A stretch of 64,000 nucleotides of DNA from Gammaproteobacteria bacterium (GCA_016874095.1 VGVH01000009.1:36369-100368), one strand, 5' to 3'. Positions 26,177-35,986 are shown, counted from the first letter of the stretch. Translations and numbers: made by a program. Notes: generated from the letters alone by a model not told the origin.

Positions 26177-27139
26177 TTGGACCGCGGGTTGCAGCAAGTC
26201 CTGGTGGTGCATGACCCGAAGATCGCGGCGTACGGTTTCAGTGCAAATCATCCGTTTGGTCCGGACCGGCACGACGCGTTTCACCGGGAACTCGATGCGA
26301 GCGGCCTGACGCAACGGGTTTCGCTGTGTGCGGCGCGTCCGGCGACACGGGACGAGTTGCTGTCCTTTCACACGGCAGAATATCTCGATCATGTTGCAAG
26401 GCTCTGCGCCAGCGGCTCAGGCTTCCTGGACGGTGGCGATACGCCGGCCGAGCGCGGCGTGGATGCTGCGGCGGCCGCCGTCGTCGGCGCCGGCATCGAT
26501 GCAATGGAAGCCATCATGGCCGGGCGGGCGCTTCGCGGGTTCGTTCCGATTGGCGGGCTGCATCACGCCGGGCGCGCCCACGCCGCCGGATTCTGTGTCT
26601 ACAACGACTGCGGGGTTGTGATTGAACTCCTGCGGTCGCGCCACGGGCTGCGCCGCGTGGCCTACATCGACATCGATGCCCACCATGGCGACGGCGTGTT
26701 CTACGCGTTCGATTCCGACCCGGACGTCGCGTTCGCGGACATTCACGAGGATGGGCGCTTTCTCTACCCCGGGACCGGCGCAGCCCACGAGACCGGCACC
26801 GGCGTGGCACGCGGCACGAAGCTCAACCTGCCGCTGCAGCCGGGGGCGGGCGACCGCGAATTCCACGCCGCATGGGCTGGCGTCGAAGCCTTCCTGGAGC
26901 GGGCGCGGCCGGAATTCCTGCTGCTCCAGTGCGGCGCAGACAGCATCGGGGGCGATCCGCTCGCGCATCTGCGATTCACACCAGCCGCTCATGCCCACGC
27001 AGCGGCACGGCTCCGCGACATCGCCGAACGCCACGCCTCAGGCCGGCTCCTGGCGTTCGGCGGAGGCGGCTATAACCGGCGCAATGTTGCGCTCGGCTGG
27101 AGTGCCGTGGTCCGCTCGTTGCTGGATCCGGCCGGCTGA
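26177..27139 (+). CDS. Histone deacetylase-like amidohydrolase
   Basis: About 320 residues from a TTG at 26177, which has GGGAGG six bases upstream; an ATG at 26084 would add implausible sequence. Zinc-dependent deacetylase motifs are complete: [50 protein letters not shown] and GGGGYN. Bacterial relatives deacetylate acetylpolyamines or act in acetoin use (AcuC). The substrate here is unknown. A TATACT -10 at 26135-26140 and a hairpin (GGAGCC / GGCTCC, 26112-26128) lie upstream. Confidence 0.85.
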   Translation: MDRGLQQVLVVHDPKIAAYGFSANHPFGPDRHDAFHRELDASGLTQRVSLCAARPATRDELLSFHTAEYLDHVARLCASGSGFLDGGDTPAERGVDAAAAAVVGAGIDAMEAIMAGRALRGFVPIGGLHHAGRAHAAGFCVYNDCGVVIELLRSRHGLRRVAYIDIDAHHGDGVFYAFDSDPDVAFADIHEDGRFLYPGTGAAHETGTGVARGTKLNLPLQPGAGDREFHAAWAGVEAFLERARPEFLLLQCGADSIGGDPLAHLRFTPAAHAHAAARLRDIAERHASGRLLAFGGGGYNRRNVALGWSAVVRSLLDPAG

Positions 27140-27224
27140 TCCCGGAGCGCATTTGCGAGCGGTTTTCTCCCTGCGCCTCCCGGCACGCCACGGTACAATT
27201 CCGCCCTCATTCGCGGAGGCCTTC

Positions 27225-28478
27225 ATGTTCAAGCGGGAAGAGGGGATCGCGGCATTCGATCCCGAGCTGGCGGCGGCGATCGCCGGCGAAGAGCAGCGCC
27301 AGGAAGAGCATATCGAGCTCATTGCATCCGAGAACTACGTGAGCGGCCGTGTGCTCACTGCGCAGGGCTCGGCGCTGACGAACAAATACGCCGAAGGATA
27401 TCCGGGCAAGCGCTACTACGGCGGCTGCGAGTTCGTGGACCAGGCCGAAGCACTGGCTATCGACCGAGCGAGGCGCCTGTTCGGCGCCGACTATGCCAAC
27501 GTCCAGCCGCATTCCGGTTCCCAGGCCAACGCCGCGGTGTACATGTCGCTGCTCAATCCCGGTGACACCGTGCTCGGTATGAGCCTCGCCCATGGCGGAC
27601 ACCTCACGCACGGCTCCCCGGTCAATTTCTCCGGCAGGCTGTATCGCATCGTTTCGTACGGACTCGACCCGGCCACCGGCCAGATCGACTATGACTCGGT
27701 GGAGGCGCTCGCCCGTGAGCACGAGCCGCGGATGATCATCGCGGGGTTCTCCGCCTATTCGCGCATCGTGGACTGGCAACGATTCCGTCAGATCGCGGAC
27801 TCCGTCGGCGCATACCTGTTCGTCGACATGGCGCACGTGGCCGGGCTGGTCGCAGCGGGAGAGTATCCGAACCCCGTGCAGATCGCGGACGTGACGACCA
27901 CCACGACGCACAAGACCCTGCGGGGCCCGCGCGGTGGAATCATCCTGGCGCGGGCCAACGATGACATCACGAAGAAGCTGAACTCGCTGGTTTTCCCGGG
28001 AACCCAGGGCGGCCCGCTGATGCACGTGATCGCAGCGAAGGCGGTTGCCCTCCTGGAGGCCATGCAGCCCGAGTTCCGGGCCTACCAGGCGCAGGTAAAG
28101 GCCAATGCGCGTCGGCTGGCCGCTGCGCTGGCATCGCGCGGCTACCGGATCGTCTCCGGTGGAACGGACAACCACATGTTCCTGGTCGATCTCATCGACA
28201 AGGACATCACGGGCAAGGACGCCGATGCCGTGCTGGGCAGCGCCAACATCACCGTCAACAAGAACGCCGTTCCGAACGACCCGCGTTCTCCATTCGTGAC
28301 CAGCGGTTTGCGCATGGGTACGCCGGCGATCACGACCCGCGGATTCGGTGCGGGCGAGATCGACATGCTGGCCGGCTGGATCGCCGACCTGCTCGACAAC
28401 ATCACCGACGAGAAGCGCGTCGCGCGAGTCCGCTCCGAGGTCGTCGCGCTCTGTCGGAAGTTCCCTGTCTACGGCTGA
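27225..28478 (+). CDS. glyA: Serine hydroxymethyltransferase GlyA
   Basis: GlyA interconverts serine and glycine and charges tetrahydrofolate with a one-carbon unit. The 417-residue protein is full length. It shows [11 protein letters not shown] at the start, [15 protein letters not shown], and the PLP-lysine block [14 protein letters not shown]. The ATG is preceded by GGAGG. A TACAAT -10-like word lies at 27194-27199. nrdR follows 18 bases after the stop. It supplies the folate pool that FolD (61400-62293) also uses. Confidence 0.98.
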   Translation: MFKREEGIAAFDPELAAAIAGEEQRQEEHIELIASENYVSGRVLTAQGSALTNKYAEGYPGKRYYGGCEFVDQAEALAIDRARRLFGADYANVQPHSGSQANAAVYMSLLNPGDTVLGMSLAHGGHLTHGSPVNFSGRLYRIVSYGLDPATGQIDYDSVEALAREHEPRMIIAGFSAYSRIVDWQRFRQIADSVGAYLFVDMAHVAGLVAAGEYPNPVQIADVTTTTTHKTLRGPRGGIILARANDDITKKLNSLVFPGTQGGPLMHVIAAKAVALLEAMQPEFRAYQAQVKANARRLAAALASRGYRIVSGGTDNHMFLVDLIDKDITGKDADAVLGSANITVNKNAVPNDPRSPFVTSGLRMGTPAITTRGFGAGEIDMLAGWIADLLDNITDEKRVARVRSEVVALCRKFPVYG

Positions 28479-28496
28479 GGCCGGGCCGGGCCGCCC

Positions 28497-28997
28497 ATGC
28501 ACTGCCCGTTCTGCAACCACGAGGAAACCAAGGTCATCGACTCGAGGCTGGCGGGCGAGGGACATCAGATTCGGCGTCGACGCGAATGCCTGAGCTGTGG
28601 CGAGCGCTTCACCACGTTCGAGACTGCAGAACTGGTGATGCCGCGGGTGGTCAAGCGCGACGAGTCGCGCGAACCGTTCGACGAAGCAAAGCTGCGCAAC
28701 GGTATCGTCCGTGCGCTGGAAAAACGGCCTATCGGCATGGATGACGTAGAGCGAGCCATAGCGCGCATCGTGCATGGGCTGCAGACTATGGGAGAGCGGG
28801 AGATCCCGTCGCGGCTTGTCGGGGAAATGGTGATGGACGAATTGCGCAACCTCGATGAAGTAGCCTACGTGAGATTCGCCTCTGTCTATCGGAGCTTCCA
28901 GGATGTCACGGAGTTCCAGGACGAGATCCGCAGGTTGCGCGAGCGGGACGACGCCGAGGGGCGCCGCGACCAGATGTCGCTGTTGCCGGATGACTGA
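28497..28997 (+). CDS. nrdR: Transcriptional repressor NrdR
   Basis: NrdR represses ribonucleotide reductase genes by sensing nucleotides. The 166-residue protein has an N-terminal zinc ribbon (MHCPFC and CLSCGERF) followed by an ATP-cone ([16 protein letters not shown], then EREIPS). It opens the riboflavin run, as in many Gammaproteobacteria. Its TGA overlaps the ribD ATG by one base. Confidence 0.97.
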   Translation: MHCPFCNHEETKVIDSRLAGEGHQIRRRRECLSCGERFTTFETAELVMPRVVKRDESREPFDEAKLRNGIVRALEKRPIGMDDVERAIARIVHGLQTMGEREIPSRLVGEMVMDELRNLDEVAYVRFASVYRSFQDVTEFQDEIRRLRERDDAEGRRDQMSLLPDD

Positions 28998-30094
28998 TGT
29001 CTGCGACGGGCGATGATTTCCGGTTCATGGCGCAGGCGCTGCGACTCGCTGGCCGCGGCCTCTGGACCACGCACCCGAATCCACGGGTGGGTTGCGTCGT
29101 CGTGGCCGGGGGCGAGATAGTCGGCGAAGGCTGGCACGAGCAAGCGGGCGGACCCCATGCCGAAGTCATGGCGCTCGGGCAGGCCGGCCGGCGAGCAGCG
29201 GGAGCGACTGCCTACGTAACGCTCGAACCTTGCTGCCACCATGGCCGTACACCGCCCTGCGCCGACGCGCTCGTTGCAGCGGCGGTGGCCAGGGTCGTTT
29301 ACGCGGTGGACGACCCGGACCCGCGCGTTTCCGGCCAGGGCGCAAGGGCGCTGCGTGCTGCGGGCGTCGAAGTCCAGTCGGATGTCCTCGCTGTCGAGGC
29401 GCGGGCGCTGAACGCGGGATTCATCTCGCGTTTCGAGCGCGGGCGACCGTATGTGCGCGTCAAAGTGGCCGCCAGCCTCGACGGTCGCACCGCATTGGCT
29501 TGCGGTGCGAGCCGCTGGATCACGGGAGAAGATGCGCGGCGGGACGGCCACGGACTGCGGGCACGCAGTTCCTGCGTAATGACTGGTATCGGCACCGTGC
29601 TTGCAGATGATCCGGCCCTGACGGCGCGTCCTTCGGCGACCCTGTCGCGCCAGCCGACCAGGGTTGTGCTCGACAGCACCCTGCGCATGCCACCGGCGGC
29701 AAGGATGCTGAAGGAGCCTGGCGAGACGCGTATTTTCTGCATTGAAGCCGAGGCCTCGCGTCGCGCGGCTCTGGAGTCCGCCGGGGCTGTCATCGACAAG
29801 GTTCCGGCCCGGGATGGCCGGATCGACCTCCATGCTGTCATGCGCCGGCTGGCGGATCTCGGCGCCAACGAGGTGCTGGTCGAGGCTGGCCCGGTTGTGA
29901 ATGGCGCCGTGCTTGATGCCGGCCTGGTCGATGAAATCGTGATGTACATGGCGCCACATATACTCGGTACCGACGGCCACGGCATGTTTGCCTCTGCTGC
30001 CATCGACGCGATGGCGTCGAGACACGAGTTCTCACTCACCGGGGTGCGGCGGGTAGGCCGCGACCTGCGCCTCGAATTCACCCGAAAGGCCTGA
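28997..30094 (+). CDS. ribD: Riboflavin deaminase/reductase RibD
   Basis: RibD carries out the deamination and side-chain reduction steps of riboflavin synthesis. The 365-residue fusion has an N-terminal deaminase with zinc residues in PHAEVMAL and PCCHHGRTPPC, and a C-terminal NADPH-dependent reductase domain from about residue 150 (VKVAASLDGRTA, SRWITGEDARRDGH, EAGPVVNGA). Start and stop abut nrdR and ribE, indicating one operon. Confidence 0.97.
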   Translation: MSATGDDFRFMAQALRLAGRGLWTTHPNPRVGCVVVAGGEIVGEGWHEQAGGPHAEVMALGQAGRRAAGATAYVTLEPCCHHGRTPPCADALVAAAVARVVYAVDDPDPRVSGQGARALRAAGVEVQSDVLAVEARALNAGFISRFERGRPYVRVKVAASLDGRTALACGASRWITGEDARRDGHGLRARSSCVMTGIGTVLADDPALTARPSATLSRQPTRVVLDSTLRMPPAARMLKEPGETRIFCIEAEASRRAALESAGAVIDKVPARDGRIDLHAVMRRLADLGANEVLVEAGPVVNGAVLDAGLVDEIVMYMAPHILGTDGHGMFASAAIDAMASRHEFSLTGVRRVGRDLRLEFTRKA

Positions 30095-30096
30095 AC

Positions 30097-30693
30097 ATGT
30101 TCACGGGGATCGTGACGACCGTCGGCCGTGTTGACTCGATCATCGACCTTGGCGGCGATGCACGGATCGAGGTCGACGTCGGAGATTGCGCTCCATCGCG
30201 GCTGGCCGACGGCGCCAGCATTGCCATCAATGGTGTCTGCCTGACGGTGACTTCGCGGCGTGGCACCGTAACTGCTTTCGACGTTTCCCGCGAGACCCTT
30301 GGCCGGACTACGCTCGGCCGGCTGGCAGCCGGTGCAAGGGTGAACGTCGAGCCAGCGCTCAGCCTGCAGGACTCGCTCGGAGGCCACCTGGTAGCCGGGC
30401 ATGTCGATGCCGTTGGCACCGTGGCAGCGCTCGCTGCAGACGCCCGGTCGGTCCGGATGGAATTTTCCGTGCCGCCGGGCCTGATGCGCTACGTTGCCGA
30501 GAAGGGTTCCATCTGTGTGGATGGCGTGAGCCTGACGGTCAACGTCGTCACGGCTGGCACGGCCGCTGTCAACGTCGTGCCGCACACGCTGGACCGCACT
30601 ATCATGGGCAGCTACAGGCCGGGAACGCCGGTCAACCTGGAAGTCGACCTGGTTGCCCGCTACCTTGAGCGGCTGGTCGGTCAGCGGAGCTGA
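30097..30693 (+). CDS. ribE: Riboflavin synthase alpha chain RibE
   Basis: RibE condenses two lumazine molecules to riboflavin. The 198-residue protein has two homologous lumazine-binding repeats: [10 protein letters not shown] with [10 protein letters not shown] in the first, GHVDAVGTV with [11 protein letters not shown] in the second. The gene is called ribC in some bacteria. It starts two bases after ribD and ends three bases before ribBA. Confidence 0.97.
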   Translation: MFTGIVTTVGRVDSIIDLGGDARIEVDVGDCAPSRLADGASIAINGVCLTVTSRRGTVTAFDVSRETLGRTTLGRLAAGARVNVEPALSLQDSLGGHLVAGHVDAVGTVAALAADARSVRMEFSVPPGLMRYVAEKGSICVDGVSLTVNVVTAGTAAVNVVPHTLDRTIMGSYRPGTPVNLEVDLVARYLERLVGQRS

Positions 30694-30696
30694 ATC

Positions 30697-31842
30697 ATGT
30701 CGGACAGCGAACAGTCCCAGCCGATGCCGATGGCCTTCAGCCCCATCGAAGAGATCATCGCCGACCTGCGCAACGGGCGGATGGTGGTCATCGTCGATGA
30801 CGAGGATCGCGAAAACGAAGGCGATCTGCTGATGGCTGCGCAGAAGGTGCGGCCTGAGGACATCAATTTCATGGCCCGTTACGGGCGCGGGCTCATCTGC
30901 CTGACGCTGACGCGGACTCGATGCCAGCAACTGCGCCTGCCGCTGATGGTGTCGGGAACCGACGAGCAGCAGACGACGAATTTCACGGTGTCGATCGAAG
31001 CGGCCGAGGGCGTTACAACCGGAATTTCGGCGTACGACCGCGCGCGCACCATCCGGGTGGCGGTAGCAGCTGAGGCACGGCCGGAGGACCTGCGCCAGCC
31101 GGGGCACGTTTTCCCGCTGATGGCCCAGCCTGGTGGTGTCCTTACCCGCGCAGGCCATACGGAGGCCGGTTGCGACCTCGCGCGGCTTGCCGGTCTCGAG
31201 CCGGCGGCCGCCATCGTCGAAATCCTCAACGAAGACGGCACGATGGCGCGGCGACCCGAACTCGAGAATTTCGCCAGCAGCCATGGTCTGAAAGTCGGCA
31301 GCATCGCCGACCTCATCCGCTTTCGCCTGCAGCACGAGGTCTCGATCGAGCGCATTTCCGAGCAGACGGTGGAAACAGAGGAGGGGCTGTTTCGACTCTG
31401 TTGCTACGAGGATCACGTCAATCGCAACGTCCATCTCGCGCTGGTGTACGGGAACCTGGCTTCCGGTACGGCCCCTCTCGTCAGGGTCCAGGTACAGGAC
31501 ACGCTGGGGGATGTGATCGGCATTCGCAGTCCGCGACTGGGATGGCCGCTGCGCTCGGCAATGCGTCGCATCGTGGCAGAAGGTTCAGGCGTGGTCGTGC
31601 TGCTCAGGTACCCCGAGTCGCCGCGCCACCTCGCCACTGCGGCACGCCTGCTGGCAGCGGGCGTGCCCGCCGACTCGGCGGATCGCGAGCGGGTTACAGT
31701 GCTCAGGACGTTCGGTACGGGCGCACAGATCCTGCGCGATCTCGGCGTTACACGCATGCGTGTCCTGAGCGCGCCGAAGCAGATGCATGCGATTTCCGGG
31801 TTTGGCCTCGAGGTTGTAGAGTACGTCGACGGGCAGGCATGA
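30697..31842 (+). CDS. ribB: RibBA-type DHBP synthase with degenerate GTP cyclohydrolase II domain
   Basis: The N-terminal half (about 1-215) is a complete 3,4-dihydroxy-2-butanone 4-phosphate synthase: [52 protein letters not shown] and [14 protein letters not shown] (landmarks). The C-terminal half has GTP cyclohydrolase II fold remnants, such as HLALVYGNL, but the zinc site is gone: the family's Cys-containing ECLTGD...RCDCG block reads [21 protein letters not shown] synthase activity is expected; cyclohydrolase activity is not. RibH follows with a 4-base overlap. Confidence 0.93.
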   Translation: MSDSEQSQPMPMAFSPIEEIIADLRNGRMVVIVDDEDRENEGDLLMAAQKVRPEDINFMARYGRGLICLTLTRTRCQQLRLPLMVSGTDEQQTTNFTVSIEAAEGVTTGISAYDRARTIRVAVAAEARPEDLRQPGHVFPLMAQPGGVLTRAGHTEAGCDLARLAGLEPAAAIVEILNEDGTMARRPELENFASSHGLKVGSIADLIRFRLQHEVSIERISEQTVETEEGLFRLCCYEDHVNRNVHLALVYGNLASGTAPLVRVQVQDTLGDVIGIRSPRLGWPLRSAMRRIVAEGSGVVVLLRYPESPRHLATAARLLAAGVPADSADRERVTVLRTFGTGAQILRDLGVTRMRVLSAPKQMHAISGFGLEVVEYVDGQA

Positions 31843-32306
31843 AGACGATCGAAGGACAGCTCAACGTCAGGGATGCGCGCGTTTGCATCGTCGCCGCGCG
31901 CTTCAACGACCGGATCGTGGAGGACCTGATCAGGGGCTCGCTCGATGCGTTGAAACGCCATGGCCTGGGGGATGCATCCATCGATGTCGTCCGGGTGCCG
32001 GGGGCATTCGAACTGCCGTTGGCTGCCCGCAAGCTGGCTCGCACCCGCCACTACGATGCGCTGGTCGCGCTGGGCGTGGTGATCAGGGGGGGTACACCGC
32101 ATTTCGAATACGTCTGCGGCGAGTGCGCCGCCGGGCTTGGCCGGGTCAGCCTGGAGTTCGAGATCCCGATCGGCTTCGGCGTGCTGACCTGCGATACGGT
32201 CGATCAGGCCATCGAGCGCTCCGGCGTAAAGCACGGCAACAAGGGTGCCGATGCCGCGCTGGCGGCGCTGGAAATGGTCAGCGTGTCGCGCCAGATAATT
32301 CCCTGA
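31839..32306 (+). CDS. ribH: 6,7-dimethyl-8-ribityllumazine synthase RibH
   Basis: RibH makes lumazine, the penultimate riboflavin intermediate. The 155-residue protein shows ARFNDRIVEDL, VRVPGAFELP, LGVVIRGGTPHFEYV and GVLTCDTVDQAIERSG, all family blocks. Family members usually assemble as pentamers or 60-mers. Its ATG overlaps the ribBA stop (ATGA), confirming operon coupling. nusB follows 16 bases later. Confidence 0.97.
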   Translation: MKTIEGQLNVRDARVCIVAARFNDRIVEDLIRGSLDALKRHGLGDASIDVVRVPGAFELPLAARKLARTRHYDALVALGVVIRGGTPHFEYVCGECAAGLGRVSLEFEIPIGFGVLTCDTVDQAIERSGVKHGNKGADAALAALEMVSVSRQIIP

Positions 32307-32322
32307 CAGGACGGGTTGCATC

Positions 32323-32742
32323 ATGGCCAGGGGACGACGAGGCGCGCGTCGGCTCGCACTGCAGGCGCTGTATCAGCACCAGCTTGCGGGGCACGGTGTG
32401 GACGAACTGCTCAGCCAGTTCGCCGGGCGCAACGAGTACCGCGGCATAGATACTGCCTACTTTGCCCAGCTGCTGGGCGAAATCCTGCCGGCGTCTGCCG
32501 AACTCGACTCCCTCATATCCGGCGCTGCCGACAGGTCGGCGGCACAGCTCGACCCGGTCGAGCGCGGTATCCTGTGGATCGGGGTGATGGAGCTGCAGGC
32601 GCACGCCGATGTGCCGAGCAGGGTTGTCATCGACGAGGCAATCGAATTGACACACGAATTCGGGGCACAGGACGGATTCCGTTTCGTCAACGCCGTGCTC
32701 GATACGCTTGCCGACCGGCTGCGCCAGGCCGAGCGCAACTGA
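32323..32742 (+). CDS. nusB: Transcription antitermination factor NusB
   Basis: NusB with NusE (S10) binds boxA in rRNA leaders and supports antitermination. The 139-residue all-helical protein starts MARGRRGARRLALQALYQ, as is typical, and ends with FVNAVLDTLADRLR. Its place right after ribH is the conserved gammaproteobacterial order. Confidence 0.96.
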   Translation: MARGRRGARRLALQALYQHQLAGHGVDELLSQFAGRNEYRGIDTAYFAQLLGEILPASAELDSLISGAADRSAAQLDPVERGILWIGVMELQAHADVPSRVVIDEAIELTHEFGAQDGFRFVNAVLDTLADRLRQAERN

Positions 32743-32761
32743 CGGCGGCGGGCTGGTTGCA

Positions 32762-33718
32762 ATGGCAGGTGGCCCGAAGCTGGATGAGGATGCCATCATC
32801 CGGCGCTACTTCCAGCGGCCCGCCGGACCAGACGTTCTGGTTGGCATCGGCGATGACGGGGCCATTACCCGGCTCGCCGGTTCGGAACGCCTCGTAACGG
32901 CGGTCGACACACTGGTTGCCGGAGTGCATTTTCCCGCCCGCACGCCGCCGCACGCAGTGGGCCATCGGGTACTGGCGGTGAACCTCAGCGACCTCGCTGC
33001 AATGGCGGCGCGGCCACGTTGGGCCACGCTGTCACTGTCGATCCCATCTGCGGATGGCGCCTGGGTCCGGGAATTCGCAGCGGGATTCTTCGCGCTGGCA
33101 AGGCGCCATCGCGTGAGCCTCATCGGCGGCGATACCGTACGCGGGCCGTTGAATGTGAGCGTTACAGCCCTGGGTTCGGTGGCGCCCGACCGGGAAGTTC
33201 GCAGGACCGGCGCACGGCCCGGCGATGGCGTTTTTGTCACCGGGTACCCGGGAGAGGCGGTGGCGGGGCGGCTGTTGCTCGCGCGCCGTGGGCGCACCGG
33301 TGCGCTGGAGAAGCGCTTTCTCTATCCGCAACCCCGTGTCTCCATCGGACGCGCGCTCGCGGGTGTAGCGAGCGCAATGATCGACGTGTCGGATGGTCTG
33401 CACCACGATCTTGGCAAGTTGCTGAATGCCAGTGGAGTCGGCGCCGATCTCGAGGTTCCGCTGCTGCCGCTGTCGCGCGCTCTGCTTGGCCATTGCGGCG
33501 TTGCGCGCGCCAGACGCCATGCACTGATGGGCGGTGACGATTACGAACTGGCATTCACCGCCGGCGAGGAAGAGTCGGCAATCATCGGCAAGATTGCTTC
33601 GCGCAACAGCTGCCGCATCACGCGGATCGGCACGGTCAGCAGTCGCCGCGGACTGCGCTGGCGCCTGGACGGACAGGATTGGCGAGTTCGAGATTCGACG
33701 TTCGCTCACTTCCTCTGA
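32762..33718 (+). CDS. thiL: Thiamine-monophosphate kinase ThiL
   Basis: ThiL phosphorylates TMP to thiamine pyrophosphate. 318 residues from the ATG at 32762. Motifs: GIGDDGAITR near the start, TAVDTLVAGVHF, NLSDLAAMAARPRWA, GGDTVRGPL, DVSDGLHHDLGKL and GGDDYELAFT. Its TGA overlaps a potential pgpA ATG at 33718. It continues the rib-nusB-thiL-pgpA run. Confidence 0.96.
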   Translation: MAGGPKLDEDAIIRRYFQRPAGPDVLVGIGDDGAITRLAGSERLVTAVDTLVAGVHFPARTPPHAVGHRVLAVNLSDLAAMAARPRWATLSLSIPSADGAWVREFAAGFFALARRHRVSLIGGDTVRGPLNVSVTALGSVAPDREVRRTGARPGDGVFVTGYPGEAVAGRLLLARRGRTGALEKRFLYPQPRVSIGRALAGVASAMIDVSDGLHHDLGKLLNASGVGADLEVPLLPLSRALLGHCGVARARRHALMGGDDYELAFTAGEEESAIIGKIASRNSCRITRIGTVSSRRGLRWRLDGQDWRVRDSTFAHFL

Positions 33719-33729
33719 TGGAGAGCCGC

Positions 33730-34227
33730 ATGGCAGACCGTCCCGATTCTCTCGCAAGGCGTGTGATGCGCGATCCGGTGCACTGGATACCGTTCGGCCT
33801 TGGCGCCGGATTGCTGCCCTTTGCGCCGGGCACCTGGGGTTCTCTGGCAGCCGTGCTGCTCTACTGGATCGTGCCGGCCCAGTCGGCTGCAACGAACGCA
33901 ATTCTGGTGGCTGCTGGGTTCGCTCTGGGCGTATGGCTTTGCGGCGTCAGTGCACGGCGGCTCGGCGTGCATGACCATCCGGGGATCGTGTTCGACGAGA
34001 TCGTTGCAATGTGGGCCGTCCTGTCGGTCGTCCCGCGGGGCGCAGGCTGGTCCGCTGCCGCATTTCTGGCTTTTCGCGTGTTCGACGTCTGGAAGCCATG
34101 GCCGATTCGGGAGGCCGATCACAGAATACCCGGCGGCCTGGGAATTATGCTCGACGATGCGTTGGCGGCCTTCTACGCGGCCGTAGCTGTGTCGAGCTCG
34201 TGGATCATCTCCGCCGCACTACCGTAA
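33730..34227 (+). CDS. pgpA: Phosphatidylglycerophosphatase A PgpA
   Basis: PgpA dephosphorylates PGP to phosphatidylglycerol in the inner membrane. About 165 residues with four membrane segments. Family blocks: GLLPFAPGTWGSLAA, HDHPGIVFDEIVAMW, FRVFDVWKPWPI and MLDDALAAFYA. The ATG at 33730 has GGAG at good spacing; the ATG at 33718 overlapping the thiL stop is an alternative. In Pseudomonas ribA follows pgpA; here the next gene is a kinase. Confidence 0.94.
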   Translation: MADRPDSLARRVMRDPVHWIPFGLGAGLLPFAPGTWGSLAAVLLYWIVPAQSAATNAILVAAGFALGVWLCGVSARRLGVHDHPGIVFDEIVAMWAVLSVVPRGAGWSAAAFLAFRVFDVWKPWPIREADHRIPGGLGIMLDDALAAFYAAVAVSSSWIISAALP

Positions 34228-34268
34228 TAGACGGCAGGAAACTGCCGGACGCCGATACCGCGCCGCCG

Positions 34269-35555
34269 ATGGCCGCTGCGGACTCCGTTGTCGTACCCGA
34301 GCGGATCGGCAAGTACGTCATCGTCAATGAAGTCGGCCGGGGCAGTACGGGCGTCGTCTATCTCTCGCATGATCCGTATTTCAAGCGGGACGTCGCGATC
34401 AAGGTATACGACGCCGCGGCCAACGAAGACCCTGAGAAAGCGCGCAACGCACGCAAGATGTTCTTCAACGAGGCGCGCATGGTCGGGGTGCTGCAGCACC
34501 CGAACATTCTGCCCATCTACGACGCCGGCGAGGAACAGGGTCACTACTACGTCGTCATGGAGCACGTGCAGGGGGCGCGTACGCTCGCTTCCTACTGCCG
34601 CCCGGACAATCTCCTGCGGGTCGAGGACGTCGTCAAGATCGTCTACAAGTGCGCGCGTGCCCTGCAGTATGCGCACAAGCGCGGTGTGATCCACCGGGAC
34701 ATCAAGCCCGGCAACCTGATGCTCACCCGGGACAACGACGTGCGCATCGTCGATTTCGGGATCGCCCTGCTGCGCGACGCCGACGTCTCGAAGATCGAAG
34801 GCATCGCGGGCTCGCCGAGCTACATGTCGCCGGAGCAGATCGAGTCTGCGGAGATCACCCCCGCATCCGACATCTACTCGCTGGGTGCGGTGACCTACGA
34901 GCTGCTGGCGGGATTCCGCCCGTTCCGGGCAAGCACGCTGGCGCGCCTCCTCAACCAGATCATCTACGCGATGCCGCAGCCGTTGCATACGATGCGAGAC
35001 GGCATCCCTGATGATCTCGAGCAGGTGGTGATGCTGGCGCTGGCAAAGACACCGGCAGGGCGCCTCAGCGGCAATGAATTGGCCGTGCGGCTGACCAAGG
35101 TCTACCAGCAGCTTCGTGACCGCAATGCGCGCGCCGACAATCAGGAGCACTTCGACCAGCTGCGCAAGCTCAGCTTCTTCCACGACTTTTCGGGCCCGGA
35201 AATCTGGGAAGTGCTGCGCGCCAGCGAGTGGCGCGAGTACATAGCTGGCGATGAGATCGTCCGCGAAGGGGAAATGGACGACCGCTTCTACGTCCTCGTG
35301 TCCGGGCGTGTAGGCGTCGAAATGGGCAGCGCGCAGGTCGGTACGCTGTCGGAGGGTGACTGTTTCGGTGAGAGCAGCTACGTTTCCGGCGTGAAACGAA
35401 ATTCGACCATCCGGGCGGCCGAAGCCGTCACATTGCTAAGCGTCAGCGCGACCCTGCTCGAACAGGTGTCGACCGAGTGCCAGCTGCGGTTCAACAAGGT
35501 TTTCCTGAGGTCGCTGATCCGCCGTCTGCAGGGGTCCAAAGGCACCCGTACCTGA
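34269..35555 (+). CDS. Ser/Thr protein kinase fused to a cyclic-nucleotide-binding domain
   Basis: 428 residues from the ATG at 34269. The Hanks-type kinase domain (about 13-275) is complete: GRGSTGVVY loop, AIKVYD lysine (Lys45), HRDIKPGN catalytic loop, DFGIA and a SPSYMSPEQ activation segment. There is no membrane helix. Residues about 300-425 form a Crp-like cNMP-binding domain: IWEVLRASEWREY, GDEIVREGEMDDRFYVL, GDCFGESSY and KRNSTIRA, a cassette close to the cAMP-binding RxA[TS] pattern. This suggests a soluble kinase gated by a cyclic nucleotide, an arrangement like eukaryotic PKG. Targets are unknown. Confidence 0.88.
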   Translation: MAAADSVVVPERIGKYVIVNEVGRGSTGVVYLSHDPYFKRDVAIKVYDAAANEDPEKARNARKMFFNEARMVGVLQHPNILPIYDAGEEQGHYYVVMEHVQGARTLASYCRPDNLLRVEDVVKIVYKCARALQYAHKRGVIHRDIKPGNLMLTRDNDVRIVDFGIALLRDADVSKIEGIAGSPSYMSPEQIESAEITPASDIYSLGAVTYELLAGFRPFRASTLARLLNQIIYAMPQPLHTMRDGIPDDLEQVVMLALAKTPAGRLSGNELAVRLTKVYQQLRDRNARADNQEHFDQLRKLSFFHDFSGPEIWEVLRASEWREYIAGDEIVREGEMDDRFYVLVSGRVGVEMGSAQVGTLSEGDCFGESSYVSGVKRNSTIRAAEAVTLLSVSATLLEQVSTECQLRFNKVFLRSLIRRLQGSKGTRT

Positions 35556-35563
35556 ACTGCCGC

Positions 35564-35830
35564 TTAGCCGTCTTCCTCGTCGGGGTCAGCGATTTCCTCG
35601 AGGCTCCCGGTATCCAGGTCCTTCAGGCCCGAGTCGACCAGCACCTGTACCCGTTGCTCCGCTTCCTTCAGTGCTCCCTGGCACTCGCGGGACAGCTTTA
35701 CACCGCGCTCGAACTGCTTGAGCGATTTCTCCAGCGGCAGGTCGCCGGCTTCGAGCTGGTCGACGATTTCCTCGAGTTCCGTCAGGGCCTTTTCGAGGTC
35801 GATGCGCGGGCGCTTTTCGGTCATGTTCAT
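35564..35830 (-). CDS. xseB: Exodeoxyribonuclease VII small subunit XseB
   Basis: XseB is the small subunit of the ssDNA-degrading exonuclease VII. About 88 residues: [16 protein letters not shown] start (here [16 protein letters not shown]), [18 protein letters not shown] and an acidic tail. Two ATGs at 35830 and 35824 are possible. ispA and dxs, its usual neighbours, are absent. It converges on the kinase gene with an 8-base gap. Confidence 0.92.
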   Translation of the reverse strand: MNMTEKRPRIDLEKALTELEEIVDQLEAGDLPLEKSLKQFERGVKLSRECQGALKEAEQRVQVLVDSGLKDLDTGSLEEIADPDEEDG

Positions 35831-35899
35831 CTGGCTGCGGTGAGGTTGGCGTAAATTCGCACAGCGGTCCGGGGTGGTCAATCTCGGACCAGATCACGA

Positions 35900-35929
35900 T
35901 TGACAGCGTTTGTGGTGGCTGCCTATATT
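35900..35929 (+). promoter_or_regulatory. Near-consensus sigma-70 promoter of the rubrerythrin operon
   Basis: A perfect -35 TTGACA (35900-35905) is followed after 18 bases by TATATT (35924-35929). This is the closest match to sigma-70 consensus that I found in the window. It lies 58 bases before the rubrerythrin start. Confidence 0.7.
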
Positions 35930-35943
35930 TAGAATCAGTCTAA
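35929..35943. promoter_or_regulatory. Inverted repeat overlapping the rubrerythrin promoter
   Basis: TTAGA and TCTAA flank a 5-base spacer and form a perfect 5-bp inverted repeat. It starts at the last base of the -10 and covers the expected transcription start, a position typical for a repressor. The regulator is unknown; an iron- or peroxide-responsive one would suit the genes. Confidence 0.45.
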
Positions 35944-35986
35944 TGCGGCAGATGTGCCGCTTACAAATAAAAGGAAGGAGTCGCTC

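Noticed and set aside
27207..28775. 522-codon minus-strand open frame opposite glyA and nrdR
   Set aside because: Low-complexity, crosses a gene boundary on the true coding strand.
29299..31434. 711-codon minus-strand open frame opposite ribD, ribE and ribBA
   Set aside because: Spans three well-supported genes on the other strand and has no recognisable domain.
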